A stretch of DNA of 28,765 nt from UBA7803 sp041608775 (GCA_041608775.1 JBFISC010000011.1:1-28765), one strand, 5' to 3'. Counted from the first letter of the stretch, positions 1-8,292 are shown. The notes: generated from the letters alone by a model not told the origin. Numbers and translations are program-made.

Positions 1-75
1 AACGGAGTGCTGCACGGCGCCACCTGCGACGTGCTCGCCGTCCGGGTCGGACAGGAGGAGCCGCCCGCATCTTGA
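1..75 (+). CDS. Universal stress protein, C-terminal fragment
   Basis: The first 24 codons in frame 1 read as the end of a protein and stop at TGA 73-75. The stretch GATCDVLAVRV matches the last beta strand of the UspA family, where a 'CDVLxVR' segment is almost always present. The rest of the gene lies outside the window. Its stop codon overlaps the TTG start of the next gene (TTGA), so the two are probably translated together. The family assignment rests on this one short motif. Confidence 0.6.
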   Translation, partial: NGVLHGATCDVLAVRVGQEEPPAS

Positions 76-2003
76 TCCCCACGACGGTACTGCGAGGGGC
101 ATCGCTGATCCTGTCAGCCGTGCTGCTGGTGGCTGCCGGCGTCGTCCCCAGCGCCGCCGCGGCGCGGCCATTGAGCCTTTACGAGCAGCGCGAAGCCTAC
201 CGGCAGGCTCTGGACCACCTCACCGCCGGGCGTTCCGCCCAGTTCGAGCGCGCCCGGGCGAGCCTGCAGGATTACGTGCTCGCGCCGTATCTCGCCTCGT
301 ACCAGGTGCAGACCAGGCTCGCCCACGTCAGCGACGAGGAGATGGCCGAATTCCAGGCCGCGCACGCCGAGCTGCCGGTGGCTTCGGTGCTGCACTTCCG
401 CTGGCTCAAGCACCTCGGCTCGCGCCGCGACTGGCAGCGTCTGCTGCGGAACTATCGTCCCAGCAGCGACCCCGAGCTGCGCTGCTTCCACGCCCGCGCC
501 CAGCTCGCCGCCGGCCAGCGCGAGGCCGCCATGGCAACCGCAGAGTCCCTGTGGACGGTGGGGAACTCCCAGCCGAAGGCCTGCGACCCGCTGTTCGAGG
601 TCTGGATCGAGGCGGGCCTGCTCACTGAGGGCCGGGTCTGGCAGCGTCTGCAGCTGGCGCTGGAGGCCGGCGACCGACGCCTCGGACGCTACCTGCTGCG
701 GTTCTTCGACGGCCCGCTCCAGGTCTGGGCCCAGGCGCTCTACGAAATTCACCTGGACCCGTCCCGGCTGACCCGGCCCGGGAACTTTCCCGAAGACAAC
801 GGCTATGCCCGGGCAGTGATCGGTCACGGGCTCCGCCGGCTGGCGCGAACCGACCCGACGGCCGCGCTCCAGGCCTGGCAGCGCTTTCAGGACAGCCACG
901 AGTTCACGCCCGATGATGCGCGCAGCCTCGACGAGGCCCTGCTGCTCGCCGGAGCCCGGTCCGGCGTGTTCCCGGACCGTCGTCCGGGCGAGCACTCCAG
1001 CGAGTTCGCGGCCGCCATGGCAGATGCCGCGCTGCGCGCCCAGAACTGGCCCGAGCTGCTGCACTGGGTGGAGCGCCTGCCGGTCGAGCAGAGAAACGAG
1101 CTGCGCTGGCAGTACTGGCTGGCAAGGGCGCTGAACGAGACCCATCTCGGCTCGGAACGCGCCCGGCTGACCTACCGGTCGCTGGCAGAGGAGCGCCACT
1201 ACTACGGCTTCCTCGCCGCCGCCCACATCGGTCGGTCGCCCAGCATGAACGCAGTCAGCAACCCCACGGATCCCGTCGCCCTGGCCGAGCTGCAGGCGAT
1301 GCCGGGTCTGCAGCGCGCGCTCGAGCTCTACGCCGTCGGCGATCTGCTGAACGCCCGGCGCGAGTGGCAGGCCCTGCTCGGCCGCCTGAGCGCCATGCAG
1401 CAGGTTCAGGCCGCCCACCTCGCCCGGCAGGTAGGCTGGGTGGCCCAGAGCATCGTCACGGCCAACGAAGCCGACCTGCAGAACGATCTGGCACTGCGTT
1501 TTCCGGTGGCGTTCCCCGATCTGTTTCAGCGGGTCAGCCACGTGACCACGGTACCGCAACCGTTTCTGCTCGCCGTGGCTCGTCAGGAAAGCGCCTTCGA
1601 CCCGCAGGCACGTTCCCGGGCGAACGCCCGCGGCCTGATGCAACTGCTGCATCCGACGGCCAGCCAGGTGGCGGGTCGTCTCGGCGTGGGCACACCATCC
1701 GCGACGGATCTGTTCGACCCCGGCGTCAGCGTGGAGCTCGGCGGGCACCATCTGGCCAGCCTGCTGGCCCGTTACGACAACCGCCGGCCGCTGGCGGCGG
1801 CCGCCTACAACGCCGGCGAAGGCCGCGTCGACCGCTGGATCCGCGATCGCAAAGGGCAGCCCATGGACGTCTGGATCGACTCCATTCCCTTCAACGAAAC
1901 CCGCAGCTACGTAAAAAACGTGCTGGCCTTCACCCAGGTCTACGGCAGCCTGCTGGGCAAGCCTGGCCCGATGCTGGAACGGCACGAGTCCGCCATCAAC
2001 TGA
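72..2003 (+). CDS. slt: Soluble lytic murein transglycosylase (Slt70 type)
   Basis: Periplasmic enzyme that cleaves the MurNAc-GlcNAc bond of peptidoglycan and leaves 1,6-anhydro ends. It has 643 residues, close to the 645 of E. coli Slt. Residues 1 to about 31 form a signal peptide (hydrophobic core LILSAVLLVAAGVV, cleavage near the Ala run). A long helical region of the doughnut-domain type follows. The C-terminal lysozyme-like domain holds the catalytic Glu506 in RQESAFDP, then ARGLMQLLHPTASQVA and the YNAGEGRVDRW motif typical of family 1 transglycosylases. The start is TTG at 72, overlapping the stop of the stress-protein gene; an AGGAGG sits at 53-58, a rather long 13 bases upstream. 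No better start keeps the signal peptide. tatD follows 15 bases after the stop. The family call is secure; the exact start is less so. Confidence 0.93.
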   Translation: MIPTTVLRGASLILSAVLLVAAGVVPSAAAARPLSLYEQREAYRQALDHLTAGRSAQFERARASLQDYVLAPYLASYQVQTRLAHVSDEEMAEFQAAHAELPVASVLHFRWLKHLGSRRDWQRLLRNYRPSSDPELRCFHARAQLAAGQREAAMATAESLWTVGNSQPKACDPLFEVWIEAGLLTEGRVWQRLQLALEAGDRRLGRYLLRFFDGPLQVWAQALYEIHLDPSRLTRPGNFPEDNGYARAVIGHGLRRLARTDPTAALQAWQRFQDSHEFTPDDARSLDEALLLAGARSGVFPDRRPGEHSSEFAAAMADAALRAQNWPELLHWVERLPVEQRNELRWQYWLARALNETHLGSERARLTYRSLAEERHYYGFLAAAHIGRSPSMNAVSNPTDPVALAELQAMPGLQRALELYAVGDLLNARREWQALLGRLSAMQQVQAAHLARQVGWVAQSIVTANEADLQNDLALRFPVAFPDLFQRVSHVTTVPQPFLLAVARQESAFDPQARSRANARGLMQLLHPTASQVAGRLGVGTPSATDLFDPGVSVELGGHHLASLLARYDNRRPLAAAAYNAGEGRVDRWIRDRKGQPMDVWIDSIPFNETRSYVKNVLAFTQVYGSLLGKPGPMLERHESAIN

Positions 2004-2018
2004 CGACGGGCGGATCGC

Positions 2019-2822
2019 ATGTTCGACATCGGCGTCAATCTGCTGCATCCCCAGTTCGACGCAGACCGAAACGCGGTGCTGGCGCGGGCCTGGCAGGCGG
2101 GCGTCGAGCACCTGGTCATCACCGGCACCGATCTCCGCGGCAGCGCGGCCGCCGCGGACTTCATCGCGGCCGCTCCGGCCCCGACCGCGCGTCGCCTGTC
2201 CTGCACCGCCGGCATTCACCCCCACGACGCGGCGGCCGCGCCGGACGGCTGGCTAGACGAGCTGAAGGCGCTGGCGGGGCGCCCGGAGGTCGTGGCCGTC
2301 GGCGAGACCGGGCTCGACTTCAACCGCGACTTCTCACCGCGGCCCGTGCAGCAGGCACTGTTCCGCGCGCAGCTCCAGCTCGCCGCGGACCTGGACCTGC
2401 CGGTGTTCGTGCACGACCGCGATGCCGGCGCCACGGTCGCGAAATGCCTCGACGCGTGCGCGAGCCCCGCGGCGGGCGTGGTCGTGCACTGCTTCACCGG
2501 CAACCGGCCGACCCTGCACCGCTATCTGGAGATGGGGTGTTACATCGGCATCACCGGGTGGCTGTGCGACCGCCGGCGCGGCGAAGACCTGCGCGGGCTG
2601 GTCCCGGAGATCCCGCTGGACCGTCTGCTGGTGGAAACGGACGCGCCGTTCCTCAAGCCGCAGAACGCCGCGAAATCAGGGCCGGGTCGCAGCGGGCGGA
2701 ACGAGCCGGCTCTGCTGGTCTGGGTGATTCGGCAGCTGGCCACCTGCCTCGGCGTAGCTGAAGAGGAACTGGCCGCCGTCACGACGGCGAACGCGAGACG
2801 GTTCTTCCGCCTGCCGGATTGA
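2019..2822 (+). CDS. tatD: TatD, metal-dependent 3'-5' DNA exonuclease/deoxyribonuclease
   Basis: A 267-residue TIM-barrel hydrolase of the amidohydrolase fold. It begins MFDIGVNLLHPQFDADR, the E. coli TatD-type opening in which the usual HxH is replaced by NLx, so this is TatD proper rather than YcfH or YjjV. Other metal and active-site segments are clear: GIHPHDA, GETGLDFNRDF, VVHCFTGNRP and ETDAPFLKP. E. coli TatD acts on DNA ends, including in oxidative DNA damage repair; that role is carried over by homology. The gene lies 15 bases after slt and probably shares its transcript. Despite the name it is not needed for Tat export, and no tatABC genes are present here. Confidence 0.93.
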   Translation: MFDIGVNLLHPQFDADRNAVLARAWQAGVEHLVITGTDLRGSAAAADFIAAAPAPTARRLSCTAGIHPHDAAAAPDGWLDELKALAGRPEVVAVGETGLDFNRDFSPRPVQQALFRAQLQLAADLDLPVFVHDRDAGATVAKCLDACASPAAGVVVHCFTGNRPTLHRYLEMGCYIGITGWLCDRRRGEDLRGLVPEIPLDRLLVETDAPFLKPQNAAKSGPGRSGRNEPALLVWVIRQLATCLGVAEEELAAVTTANARRFFRLPD

Positions 2823-2840
2823 ACGCCCCGGCGACGCGCG

Positions 2841-3095
2841 TCACCGGGCCGACAGGGCCGCCAGGATTGCCTCCGCCTCGAACGGCCACTCCAGCTCGCG
2901 GTCGCCCGCCAGCAGCACCGGCAGCCGGGTGCCGTAGCGCGCCACCAGCTCATCGTCGTCGGCAATATCCAACACCCGCAGAGCGCAGCCGCGCAGTTCT
3001 GGCATACTCGCGAGCAGGTCGAGGGCCTGTTCGCACAGCGTGCAATGCGCCGTCGACAGCAACGTGAGCGTGCGAGCGGTCGCGCGTGAGGTCAT
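2841..3095 (-). CDS. Glutaredoxin-like thioredoxin-fold protein
   Basis: An 84-residue protein with a Cys-x-x-Cys site (HCTLCEQA, Cys18 and Cys21) right after the first beta strand LTLLSTA. The second half has the cis-Pro loop TRLPVLL followed by the ELEWPF strand, as in the short glutaredoxin-like DUF836 family. It is probably a cytoplasmic thiol-disulfide protein; its substrate is unknown. It starts with ATG at 3095 and is divergent from the peptidase gene beginning near 3127, which leaves only about 30 bases for both promoters. Its tail faces tatD 18 bases away. The family is fairly sure; the function is inferred. Confidence 0.8.
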   Translation of the reverse strand: MTSRATARTLTLLSTAHCTLCEQALDLLASMPELRGCALRVLDIADDDELVARYGTRLPVLLAGDRELEWPFEAEAILAALSAR

Positions 3096-3126
3096 CGTCG
3101 TTTCCCGAGCCGTGAACAGAGAACCG

Positions 3127-4206
3127 ATGCAGCTGATGCCGACCCAGCGCCTGGCTGACCCCGAGACCGCCAGCCGATACCCCCTGGCCGTGGCTGGCGG
3201 CGCCTACTGGTCCCGTACCGCCGCGGGCTGGGCGCTGACCCTGCCGCTGCCGCCACTGCCTGCCGGCACCCTGCTGGTGCCGAGTCTGAGCTTATCACCG
3301 GCCGAAGGGCTTTCTTCCGCCGCGGGCGCTTCATCCGCCGCGGGCGCTTCATCCGCCGCGGGCGCTTCATCCGCCGCGGGCGCTTCATCCGCCGCAGGCG
3401 CTCTTTCCGCCGCAGGCGCTCTTTCCGCCGCGGGCGCTGCCCCACGCCATCGCTGGACCCTGGCCGCGGCGGGCGTGAGCTACCCGTTACCGCCTGTGCC
3501 CAGCGATCGATCCGACGCTGCCGCCGGTGCGACGGCGAGCCCCGAGCGCGCGGTCAGCACCCACATCGACTGCTTCCGCATCCATCGCCCGCTGGCGGCA
3601 CCGGAGCTGACCGTCAACGTGGACGCCCGGGCTCCCCCGGCCCGCTACCTGCTGAGCGTCTCCGCGCGACCCTTCACCGTCGCGGCGCCGTCGCTGCCCG
3701 ACCATCGCGCCGCGGCCCCGGCGCCACCGCCGCGCAGCCAGATGGCGGCGCCCGCCGAGATCGCCGCCCGGATCTGCTCACCTACGTGTGTGTCCATGGT
3801 GCTCGACGGCTGGCAGCGGCCTCACGACTGGCTCGAGCTGGTCGCCGAGTGCCTGGACCCGGGTACCGGAATGTACGGGGTCTGGCCGCTGGCACTGCGC
3901 GCCGCCGCAGCACGCGGCAGCCTGGGCGCGGTGGAGGTGTTCGACCGCTGGGACGACCCGCTCACGGTTCTCGCCCACGGCATTCCGCTGGTCACCAGCA
4001 TTCGCTTCGCGGCCGGCGCCCTGCCTGGCGCGCCCCTCAGCGAGACCGGCGGTCACCTGGTGGTGATGTTCGCGGCCGGACCCGACGAGGTGGAGGTCTG
4101 CGACCCCGCCGCCGGCGACGGCGAGGTGCTTCGGCGCTACCCGGCCGAGGCCTTCAGCCAGGCCTGGCTTCGTCACCGTGGCGCGGCGTATATTTTGCCG
4201 CCATGA
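3127..4206 (+). CDS. C39-like papain-fold cysteine peptidase with tandem hexapeptide repeats
   Basis: A 359-residue protein from ATG 3127; GTG 3112 is a possible longer start, and anything further upstream runs into the divergent glutaredoxin gene. The C-terminal half matches the peptidase_C39_2 group: candidate catalytic Cys217 in ICSPTCVSMVLDGW, then GTGMYGVWP, IPLVTSIRFAAGALPGAP, His310 in GGHLVVMFAA and Asp326 in VCDPAAGDGE, a plausible Cys-His-Asp triad. The middle (about residues 150-195, including ELTVNVDARAPPARYLLSVSARP) looks like the beta-rich domain seen before this peptidase in related proteins. Residues 63-104 are seven copies of a six-residue unit, SSAAGA five times then LSAAGA twice. 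No signal peptide or bacteriocin-exporter domain is visible, so it need not be a leader peptidase. The stop overlaps the next start (ATGA). The substrate is unknown. Confidence 0.75.
   Translation: MQLMPTQRLADPETASRYPLAVAGGAYWSRTAAGWALTLPLPPLPAGTLLVPSLSLSPAEGLSSAAGASSAAGASSAAGASSAAGASSAAGALSAAGALSAAGAAPRHRWTLAAAGVSYPLPPVPSDRSDAAAGATASPERAVSTHIDCFRIHRPLAAPELTVNVDARAPPARYLLSVSARPFTVAAPSLPDHRAAAPAPPPRSQMAAPAEIAARICSPTCVSMVLDGWQRPHDWLELVAECLDPGTGMYGVWPLALRAAAARGSLGAVEVFDRWDDPLTVLAHGIPLVTSIRFAAGALPGAPLSETGGHLVVMFAAGPDEVEVCDPAAGDGEVLRRYPAEAFSQAWLRHRGAAYILPP
3313..3438 (+). repeat. Seven tandem 18-bp repeats within the C39-like peptidase gene
   Basis: Seven head-to-tail units of 18 bases, in frame. 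Units 2 to 4 (3331-3384) are identical, tcatccgccgcgggcgct. Unit 1 differs at one base, unit 5 at one base, and units 6 and 7 begin ctt instead of tca, with unit 6 also sharing the gca codon of unit 5. Each unit encodes S/L-S-A-A-G-A. Because the units preserve frame, copy-number change would lengthen or shorten a flexible Ala/Ser/Gly linker without breaking the gene. Confidence 0.95.
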
Positions 4207-4433
4207 GGTATTTCCTGCGGTTTCTCCTGCTGACGCTAGGATTCGCCCTGACCACGGCGGGCCTGATGTCCTGGCACGCAGACGACTTCAGCTTTCACGG
4301 CGTGTGGCTGGTGGACAACGACTTCCGGCTTCATCCGCTGCATCTGCTGATCCTCGGCCTGGCGATGATTCCACCTGCCCTGTGGGAGATATTTCTGCTG
4401 GAGCACCAGCACGGCCGACGGCATGAACCTTAG
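4203..4433 (+). CDS. Small two-helix inner-membrane protein, unknown function
   Basis: A 76-residue protein starting at ATG 4203, inside the stop of the peptidase gene (ATGA), and ending 11 bases inside the acetyltransferase gene. Two hydrophobic helices are visible, about residues 4-22 (FLRFLLLTLGFALTTAGLM) and 45-66 (LHLLILGLAMIPPALWEIFLL). They are joined by a loop rich in Asp, Phe and His, and the tail is basic (HQHGRRHEP). This fits a small integral membrane protein. I do not recognise a named family. The tight overlap on both sides suggests co-translation with the peptidase and the acetyltransferase. Confidence 0.7.
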   Translation: MRYFLRFLLLTLGFALTTAGLMSWHADDFSFHGVWLVDNDFRLHPLHLLILGLAMIPPALWEIFLLEHQHGRRHEP

Positions 4434-4965
4434 CTCGAGCCAGACCGCCCAGCGCGTCTACCTGCGCGCGGTCACCCGCCGGGATCGCAGCGAGTTTCTC
4501 GATCTGATGCAGCGCAGCCGCGAGCTGCACGAGCCGTGGATCCAACCGCCGCTGACGAACCTGAGCTTTCACAGCTATCTGGCCCGCACCCACCGGGACG
4601 ACCACGAGGGGCTGCTGGTGTGCTGCCGGGAAAGCGACGCGATCGCCGGGGTCATCAACATCAACAACATCGTCCGCGGGTCGTTCCTGAGCGCATCGCT
4701 CGGCTACTACGCCGGTGCCCCCTACGCGCGCCGCGGCTACATGCGCGAGGGTCTGGAACTGGTGAAGCAGTACGCTTTCCGGGAGCTGGGCCTGCACCGT
4801 CTGGAGGCGAACATCCAACCGGAGAACGTGGGCTCCATCGCGCTGGTGAAGCGCTGTGGTTTCCGTTACGAGGGGCTCTCCCCCGGCTTTCTCTACATCG
4901 CCGGCGAGTGGCGCGACCACGAGCGCTGGACGGCCTCTGATCCGCGACCGACACTCCACCCCTGA
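4423..4965 (+). CDS. GNAT N-acetyltransferase, RimJ/RimL type
   Basis: A 180-residue GCN5-related acetyltransferase using acetyl-CoA. It keeps features of RimJ: IAGVININNIVRGSFLSASLGYY (beta 4), the acetyl-CoA loop YARRGYMREGLEL in place of QxxGxG/A, LHRLEANIQPENVGSIALVKRCGF (beta 5 and the Asn-rich turn), and the C-terminal GEWRDHERW segment that closely parallels the RimJ ending. RimJ acetylates the N-terminus of ribosomal protein S5 in E. coli; whether this copy does so is not shown, as many paralogs modify other N-termini. It starts at ATG 4423, 11 bases before the stop of the small membrane protein. ddl begins 36 bases after its stop. Confidence 0.85.
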   Translation: MNLSSSQTAQRVYLRAVTRRDRSEFLDLMQRSRELHEPWIQPPLTNLSFHSYLARTHRDDHEGLLVCCRESDAIAGVININNIVRGSFLSASLGYYAGAPYARRGYMREGLELVKQYAFRELGLHRLEANIQPENVGSIALVKRCGFRYEGLSPGFLYIAGEWRDHERWTASDPRPTLHP

Positions 4966-5001
4966 CGCGCTCTAGCCGCCTGCCATGGAGACTCGATCCC
5001 T

Positions 5002-5961
5002 GTGACCACCCGGAGCCTCAACGTCACCGTGCTGCAGGGCGGTCCGTCCGCCGAAGCCGAAGTCTCCCGGGTGTCGGCCCGCGAGGTCGCCAAGGCGCTG
5101 GACAGCGCCGGTCACCGGACCAGACTGCTGGAGCTGGATTCCGCATGCGCCGCGGCGCTGCTCGAACAGGCGCCGGACGTGGTGTTTCCGGCCCTGCACG
5201 GACCACCGGGCGAAGACGGCACCGTGCAGGGGTTTCTCGAGCTGCTCGGCCTGCCTTACGTCGGCAGCGGCGTCCACGGCAGCGCGGTCGCCATGGACAA
5301 GAGCCTGGCCAAGGCGGTCTTCCGTCGGGTAGGGCTGCCGGTAGCAGAGGAGGTGATCGTCGACCCCGAAGCGGAGCTCGATGCCGCTGCCGCCAGCATC
5401 GTTGCGACCATGGGCGATCGCATCGTCGTCAAGCCGTTGCGGCAGGGCTCGGCTCTCGGGACGACGCGGATGCCCAACGGTGGCGACGTCGCAGACGCGC
5501 TGGCGGAGGCGCTGCGCTACGGCCACGGCGTGCTGGTGGAACCCTACGTCATGGGCCGGGAAATCACCGTCGGCGTGCTGGACCTGCACGGCGAAGCTGC
5601 CCAGGCCACCCCGGTGATCGAGATCCGCACCGCGGGCGACGAGTGGTACGACTACCGCAACCGCTACACGCCGGGCAGGAGCGAGCACGTCGTTCCGGCG
5701 CCGCTGCCCGCCGACGTGCTGGCCGCGCTGCAGGAGATCGCGTTGCGGGCGCATCGCGCGCTGGGGCTGCGGGACCTGTCCAGAGCCGATTTCCTGGTCA
5801 CCGACAGCCACGGCATCGTGCTGCTCGAGGTGAATACCCTGCCGGGCATGACGCCCACCAGCCTGTATCCGGATGGCGCCGCCGCCGCAGGCCTGGACTT
5901 CCCCGCGCTCACCGACGCCCTGGTGCGCAGCGCGGCCGCCCGCGGGGTCAGCCCGGACTAA
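5002..5961 (+). CDS. ddl: D-alanine--D-alanine ligase
   Basis: Cytoplasmic ATP-grasp ligase that makes the D-Ala-D-Ala dipeptide for peptidoglycan precursors. It has 319 residues, normal for DdlB-type enzymes. Visible motifs are GGPSAEAEVS at 13-22 (first D-Ala site), ALHGPPGEDGTVQG (65-77), VKPLRQGSALGT (ATP-binding), VEPYVMGREITVGVL, and the C-terminal LLEVNTLPGMTPTSLYP with the Mg-binding Glu and Asn. The start is GTG 5002; ATG 4984 just upstream hits a stop after six codons, and GGAG at 4987-4990 can serve the GTG. It stands alone rather than in the mur-fts cluster, so it may be a second ddl or a relocated only copy. It ends 12 bases from the convergent amt gene. Confidence 0.95.
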   Translation: MTTRSLNVTVLQGGPSAEAEVSRVSAREVAKALDSAGHRTRLLELDSACAAALLEQAPDVVFPALHGPPGEDGTVQGFLELLGLPYVGSGVHGSAVAMDKSLAKAVFRRVGLPVAEEVIVDPEAELDAAAASIVATMGDRIVVKPLRQGSALGTTRMPNGGDVADALAEALRYGHGVLVEPYVMGREITVGVLDLHGEAAQATPVIEIRTAGDEWYDYRNRYTPGRSEHVVPAPLPADVLAALQEIALRAHRALGLRDLSRADFLVTDSHGIVLLEVNTLPGMTPTSLYPDGAAAAGLDFPALTDALVRSAAARGVSPD

Positions 5962-5973
5962 CGGACGCAGCCC

Positions 5974-7248
5974 TCAGAGGTCGTAGCCCTGCTCGTTGTG
6001 GGAGACCAGGTCCAGGCCTTCCACCTCGTCCTCCTCGGCGACCCGATTGCCTATCAGGACGTTGGTCAGCCACAGGATCACCGCCGTCGCCACCGCGGTG
6101 TAGCCCAGGGTCGAGAGCACGCCGATGGCCTGCACGCCCAGCTGGCCGGGAATGTCGATCTCCTCCTGGCCGGAGAACACGCCCAGCGCATTGCTGGCGA
6201 ACACGCCTGTGAGCAGCGTGCCGAGGATGCCGCCGACCCCGTGAACGGGGAACACGTCCAGAGAATCGTCGATCCGCAGGGTCCGCTTCAGGTAGTTGGT
6301 CGCGGTAAAGCAGAAGGCGCCGGCAAGAATGCCGATCACCAGCGCCCCGCCCGGGCCCACGAAGCCGGATGCCGGGGTGATGGTACCGAGACCGGCCACC
6401 ATCCCGGTGACCGCGCCCAGCGCGCTGGGCTTCTCGAACCGCAGCCATTCCGCCAGCATCCAGGTGAATGCACCTGCCGATGCGGAAATGTGGGTGACCA
6501 GGATGGCCATGGCGGCGTCGCCGTTGGCCGCCAGGGCGCTGCCGCCGTTGAAGCCGAACCAGCCGACCCAGAGCATGCCGGCGCCGGCTACGGTGACGGT
6601 CATGTTGTGCGGCTTCATCGGCGTTTCCGGGAAGCCGCGCCGCGCGCCGAGCATCAGCGCCGCGACCAGCGCCGCGGTTCCGGCCGTAATATGAACCACG
6701 GTCCCGCCGGCGAAGTCCATCAGACCCAGCTCGCCGAGCCAGCCGCCACCCCAAACCCAGTGGCACACCGGCAGATACACGACCAGCAGCCACAGCACGG
6801 AAAAGGTCAGCATGGCGGAGAAACGCATGCGTTCGGCAAACCCGCCTACCACCAGGGCGGGTGTGATGATGGCAAAGGTGAGCTGGAACATGGCGAAGGC
6901 CGTCTCCGGGATGGTGCCGGACATGGCATCCTCGGTCACCCCTGCGAACAGCGCTTTGCCGAGGCCACCGATGAACGCGTTGCCGTCATCGAACGCCAGG
7001 CTGTAGCCGACCAGCAGCCAGACGATGGACACCGTGCAGGTGATCACGAAGCACTGCATCAGCACGCTGAGGACGTTCTTGCCGCGCACCAGGCCGCCGT
7101 AAAACAACGACAGGCCGGGAATGGTCATGAACAGGACCAGCGCCGTGGAGGTGAGGATCCAGGCAGTGTCGCCACTCGACAACGTGTCCTGCGCCAGGGC
7201 CGGCGCTGCCGCCAGAACACCTGCCAAAGCCAACGCGATACGTTTCAT
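5974..7248 (-). CDS. amtB: Ammonium transporter of the Amt/Rh family
   Basis: A 424-residue inner-membrane channel for ammonium/ammonia. Residues 1-20 form a signal peptide ending ALAQ, as in E. coli AmtB, followed by about eleven hydrophobic helices. The signature DFAGGTVVHITAG carries pore His186 and FPVHGVGG carries His336, the twin-histidine pair. The tail keeps the conserved EGLDLVSHNEQGYDL segment that contacts the PII protein GlnK. A strong GGGGGAG lies just before the ATG at 7248. It sits 39 bases downstream of pyrD on the same strand. The usual glnK partner is absent next to it, so regulation by PII would have to come from a gene elsewhere. Confidence 0.95.
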   Translation of the reverse strand: MKRIALALAGVLAAAPALAQDTLSSGDTAWILTSTALVLFMTIPGLSLFYGGLVRGKNVLSVLMQCFVITCTVSIVWLLVGYSLAFDDGNAFIGGLGKALFAGVTEDAMSGTIPETAFAMFQLTFAIITPALVVGGFAERMRFSAMLTFSVLWLLVVYLPVCHWVWGGGWLGELGLMDFAGGTVVHITAGTAALVAALMLGARRGFPETPMKPHNMTVTVAGAGMLWVGWFGFNGGSALAANGDAAMAILVTHISASAGAFTWMLAEWLRFEKPSALGAVTGMVAGLGTITPASGFVGPGGALVIGILAGAFCFTATNYLKRTLRIDDSLDVFPVHGVGGILGTLLTGVFASNALGVFSGQEEIDIPGQLGVQAIGVLSTLGYTAVATAVILWLTNVLIGNRVAEEDEVEGLDLVSHNEQGYDL

Positions 7249-7287
7249 GATCTCCCCCTGTGGTGAAACGGAATCCGCAGGAACGGG

Positions 7288-8292
7288 CTACAGCGCCGCG
7301 AGCTCTCGAACCAGCGCCGGGCCGCGATAGATGAAGCCCGTGTAGACCTGCAGCAGCTCGCTGTGCTCGAGCATTGCCCTCCCCCCTGCAGCGTCCATGA
7401 TACCGCCGACGCCAATTATGGGAACCTTGCGGTCGAGGACCGAACGCAGATGCGCAACCGTGTCCAGCGCCAGCGGCTGCAGCGGCGCCCCGCTCAGACC
7501 CCCCGCCTCGGCGGCCAGCGGACCGCTGACTCCCAGCCGGCTGATGGTGGTGTTGGTGGCGATCACGCCGTCCACCTCGAACCGCACCACGGCCGCCGCC
7601 ACCAGGTCGAGGTCAGCGTGGGCCAGATCCGGCGCGATCTTCAGCAGCACCGGTACCCGGCGCCCGTGGGTGGTGGCGAGACGACTCTGGGTTTCCTTCA
7701 CCGCCTCGAGCAGCGGCGCCAGCGATGCCGCTGACTGCAGCGTGCGCAGACCGGGCGTGTTCGGCGACGACAGATTCAGCGTCAGGTAGTCGGCGTAGGG
7801 ATACACGGCCTCCATGCAGCGCTGGTAGTCGGCACCCGCCTGCTCGAGCGGCGTATCCTTGTTCTTACCGACGTTGACGCCGAGCAGCGTCGCGCGCAGG
7901 CGGCCCCGGCGTCGCAGCGCCGCGAGCCGCTCGGTCATGGCGGCGACGCCGAGATTGTTGAAGCCCATGCGGTTGATCAGGGCCCGGGACTCGCTCAGAC
8001 GGAACAGCCGCGGGCGCGGGTTGCCCGGCTGCGGCCGCGGTGTCACGGTCCCTACCTCGATGAACGCGAAGCCTACTCTGGCGAGCCCCTCGACGGCCCG
8101 GGCGTCCTTGTCGAGCCCGGCCGCCAGGCCCACGGGATTGGCGAACTCGAGCCCCATCAATCGCCGCGGTCGGCCGGCGATCGGCGCCAGCGCCCCGGGC
8201 AGACGTCCGAAAGCGGCCAGCGCCGCCAGCGCCAGATCGTGGCTTCTCTCCGGATCGAGGGCAAACAGCAGGGAACGGGCGGCGGCGTACAT
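7288..8292 (-). CDS. pyrD: Dihydroorotate dehydrogenase (quinone), class 2
   Basis: Membrane-associated FMN enzyme that oxidises dihydroorotate to orotate with quinone as acceptor, the fourth step of pyrimidine synthesis. The 334 residues match E. coli PyrD throughout: N-terminal amphipathic region with LDPERSHDLALAAL, ANPVGLAAGLDKD, GTVTPRPQPGNPRPRLFRL, INRMGFNNLG, NVGKNKDTP, NLSSPNTPGLR (the Ser-Ser pair at 175-176 holds the class 2 catalytic serine), LKIAPDL, GVIATNTT and IIGVGGI. The start is ATG 8292. It lies 51 bases after the DUF2835 gene and 39 bases before amtB, so all three may share a transcript. Confidence 0.97.
   Translation of the reverse strand: MYAAARSLLFALDPERSHDLALAALAAFGRLPGALAPIAGRPRRLMGLEFANPVGLAAGLDKDARAVEGLARVGFAFIEVGTVTPRPQPGNPRPRLFRLSESRALINRMGFNNLGVAAMTERLAALRRRGRLRATLLGVNVGKNKDTPLEQAGADYQRCMEAVYPYADYLTLNLSSPNTPGLRTLQSAASLAPLLEAVKETQSRLATTHGRRVPVLLKIAPDLAHADLDLVAAAVVRFEVDGVIATNTTISRLGVSGPLAAEAGGLSGAPLQPLALDTVAHLRSVLDRKVPIIGVGGIMDAAGGRAMLEHSELLQVYTGFIYRGPALVRELAAL

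Noticed and set aside
114..2225. 703-codon open frame on the minus strand
   Set aside because: It is the antisense shadow of slt and the start of tatD; high GC leaves such frames open. The plus-strand genes have clear motifs and this frame has none.
3313..3438. CRISPR-like array
   Set aside because: Units are contiguous 18-mers with no spacers, in frame with the peptidase, and no cas genes are near.
3092..3445. Basic repeat protein on the minus strand (RPRRMK units)
   Set aside because: It is only the reverse reading of the 18-bp repeats inside the C39-like peptidase gene; it also overlaps the likely start of the glutaredoxin gene.
5998..7266. 422-codon open frame on the plus strand
   Set aside because: Antisense shadow of amtB; composition is His/Gln/Arg-rich nonsense with no domain.
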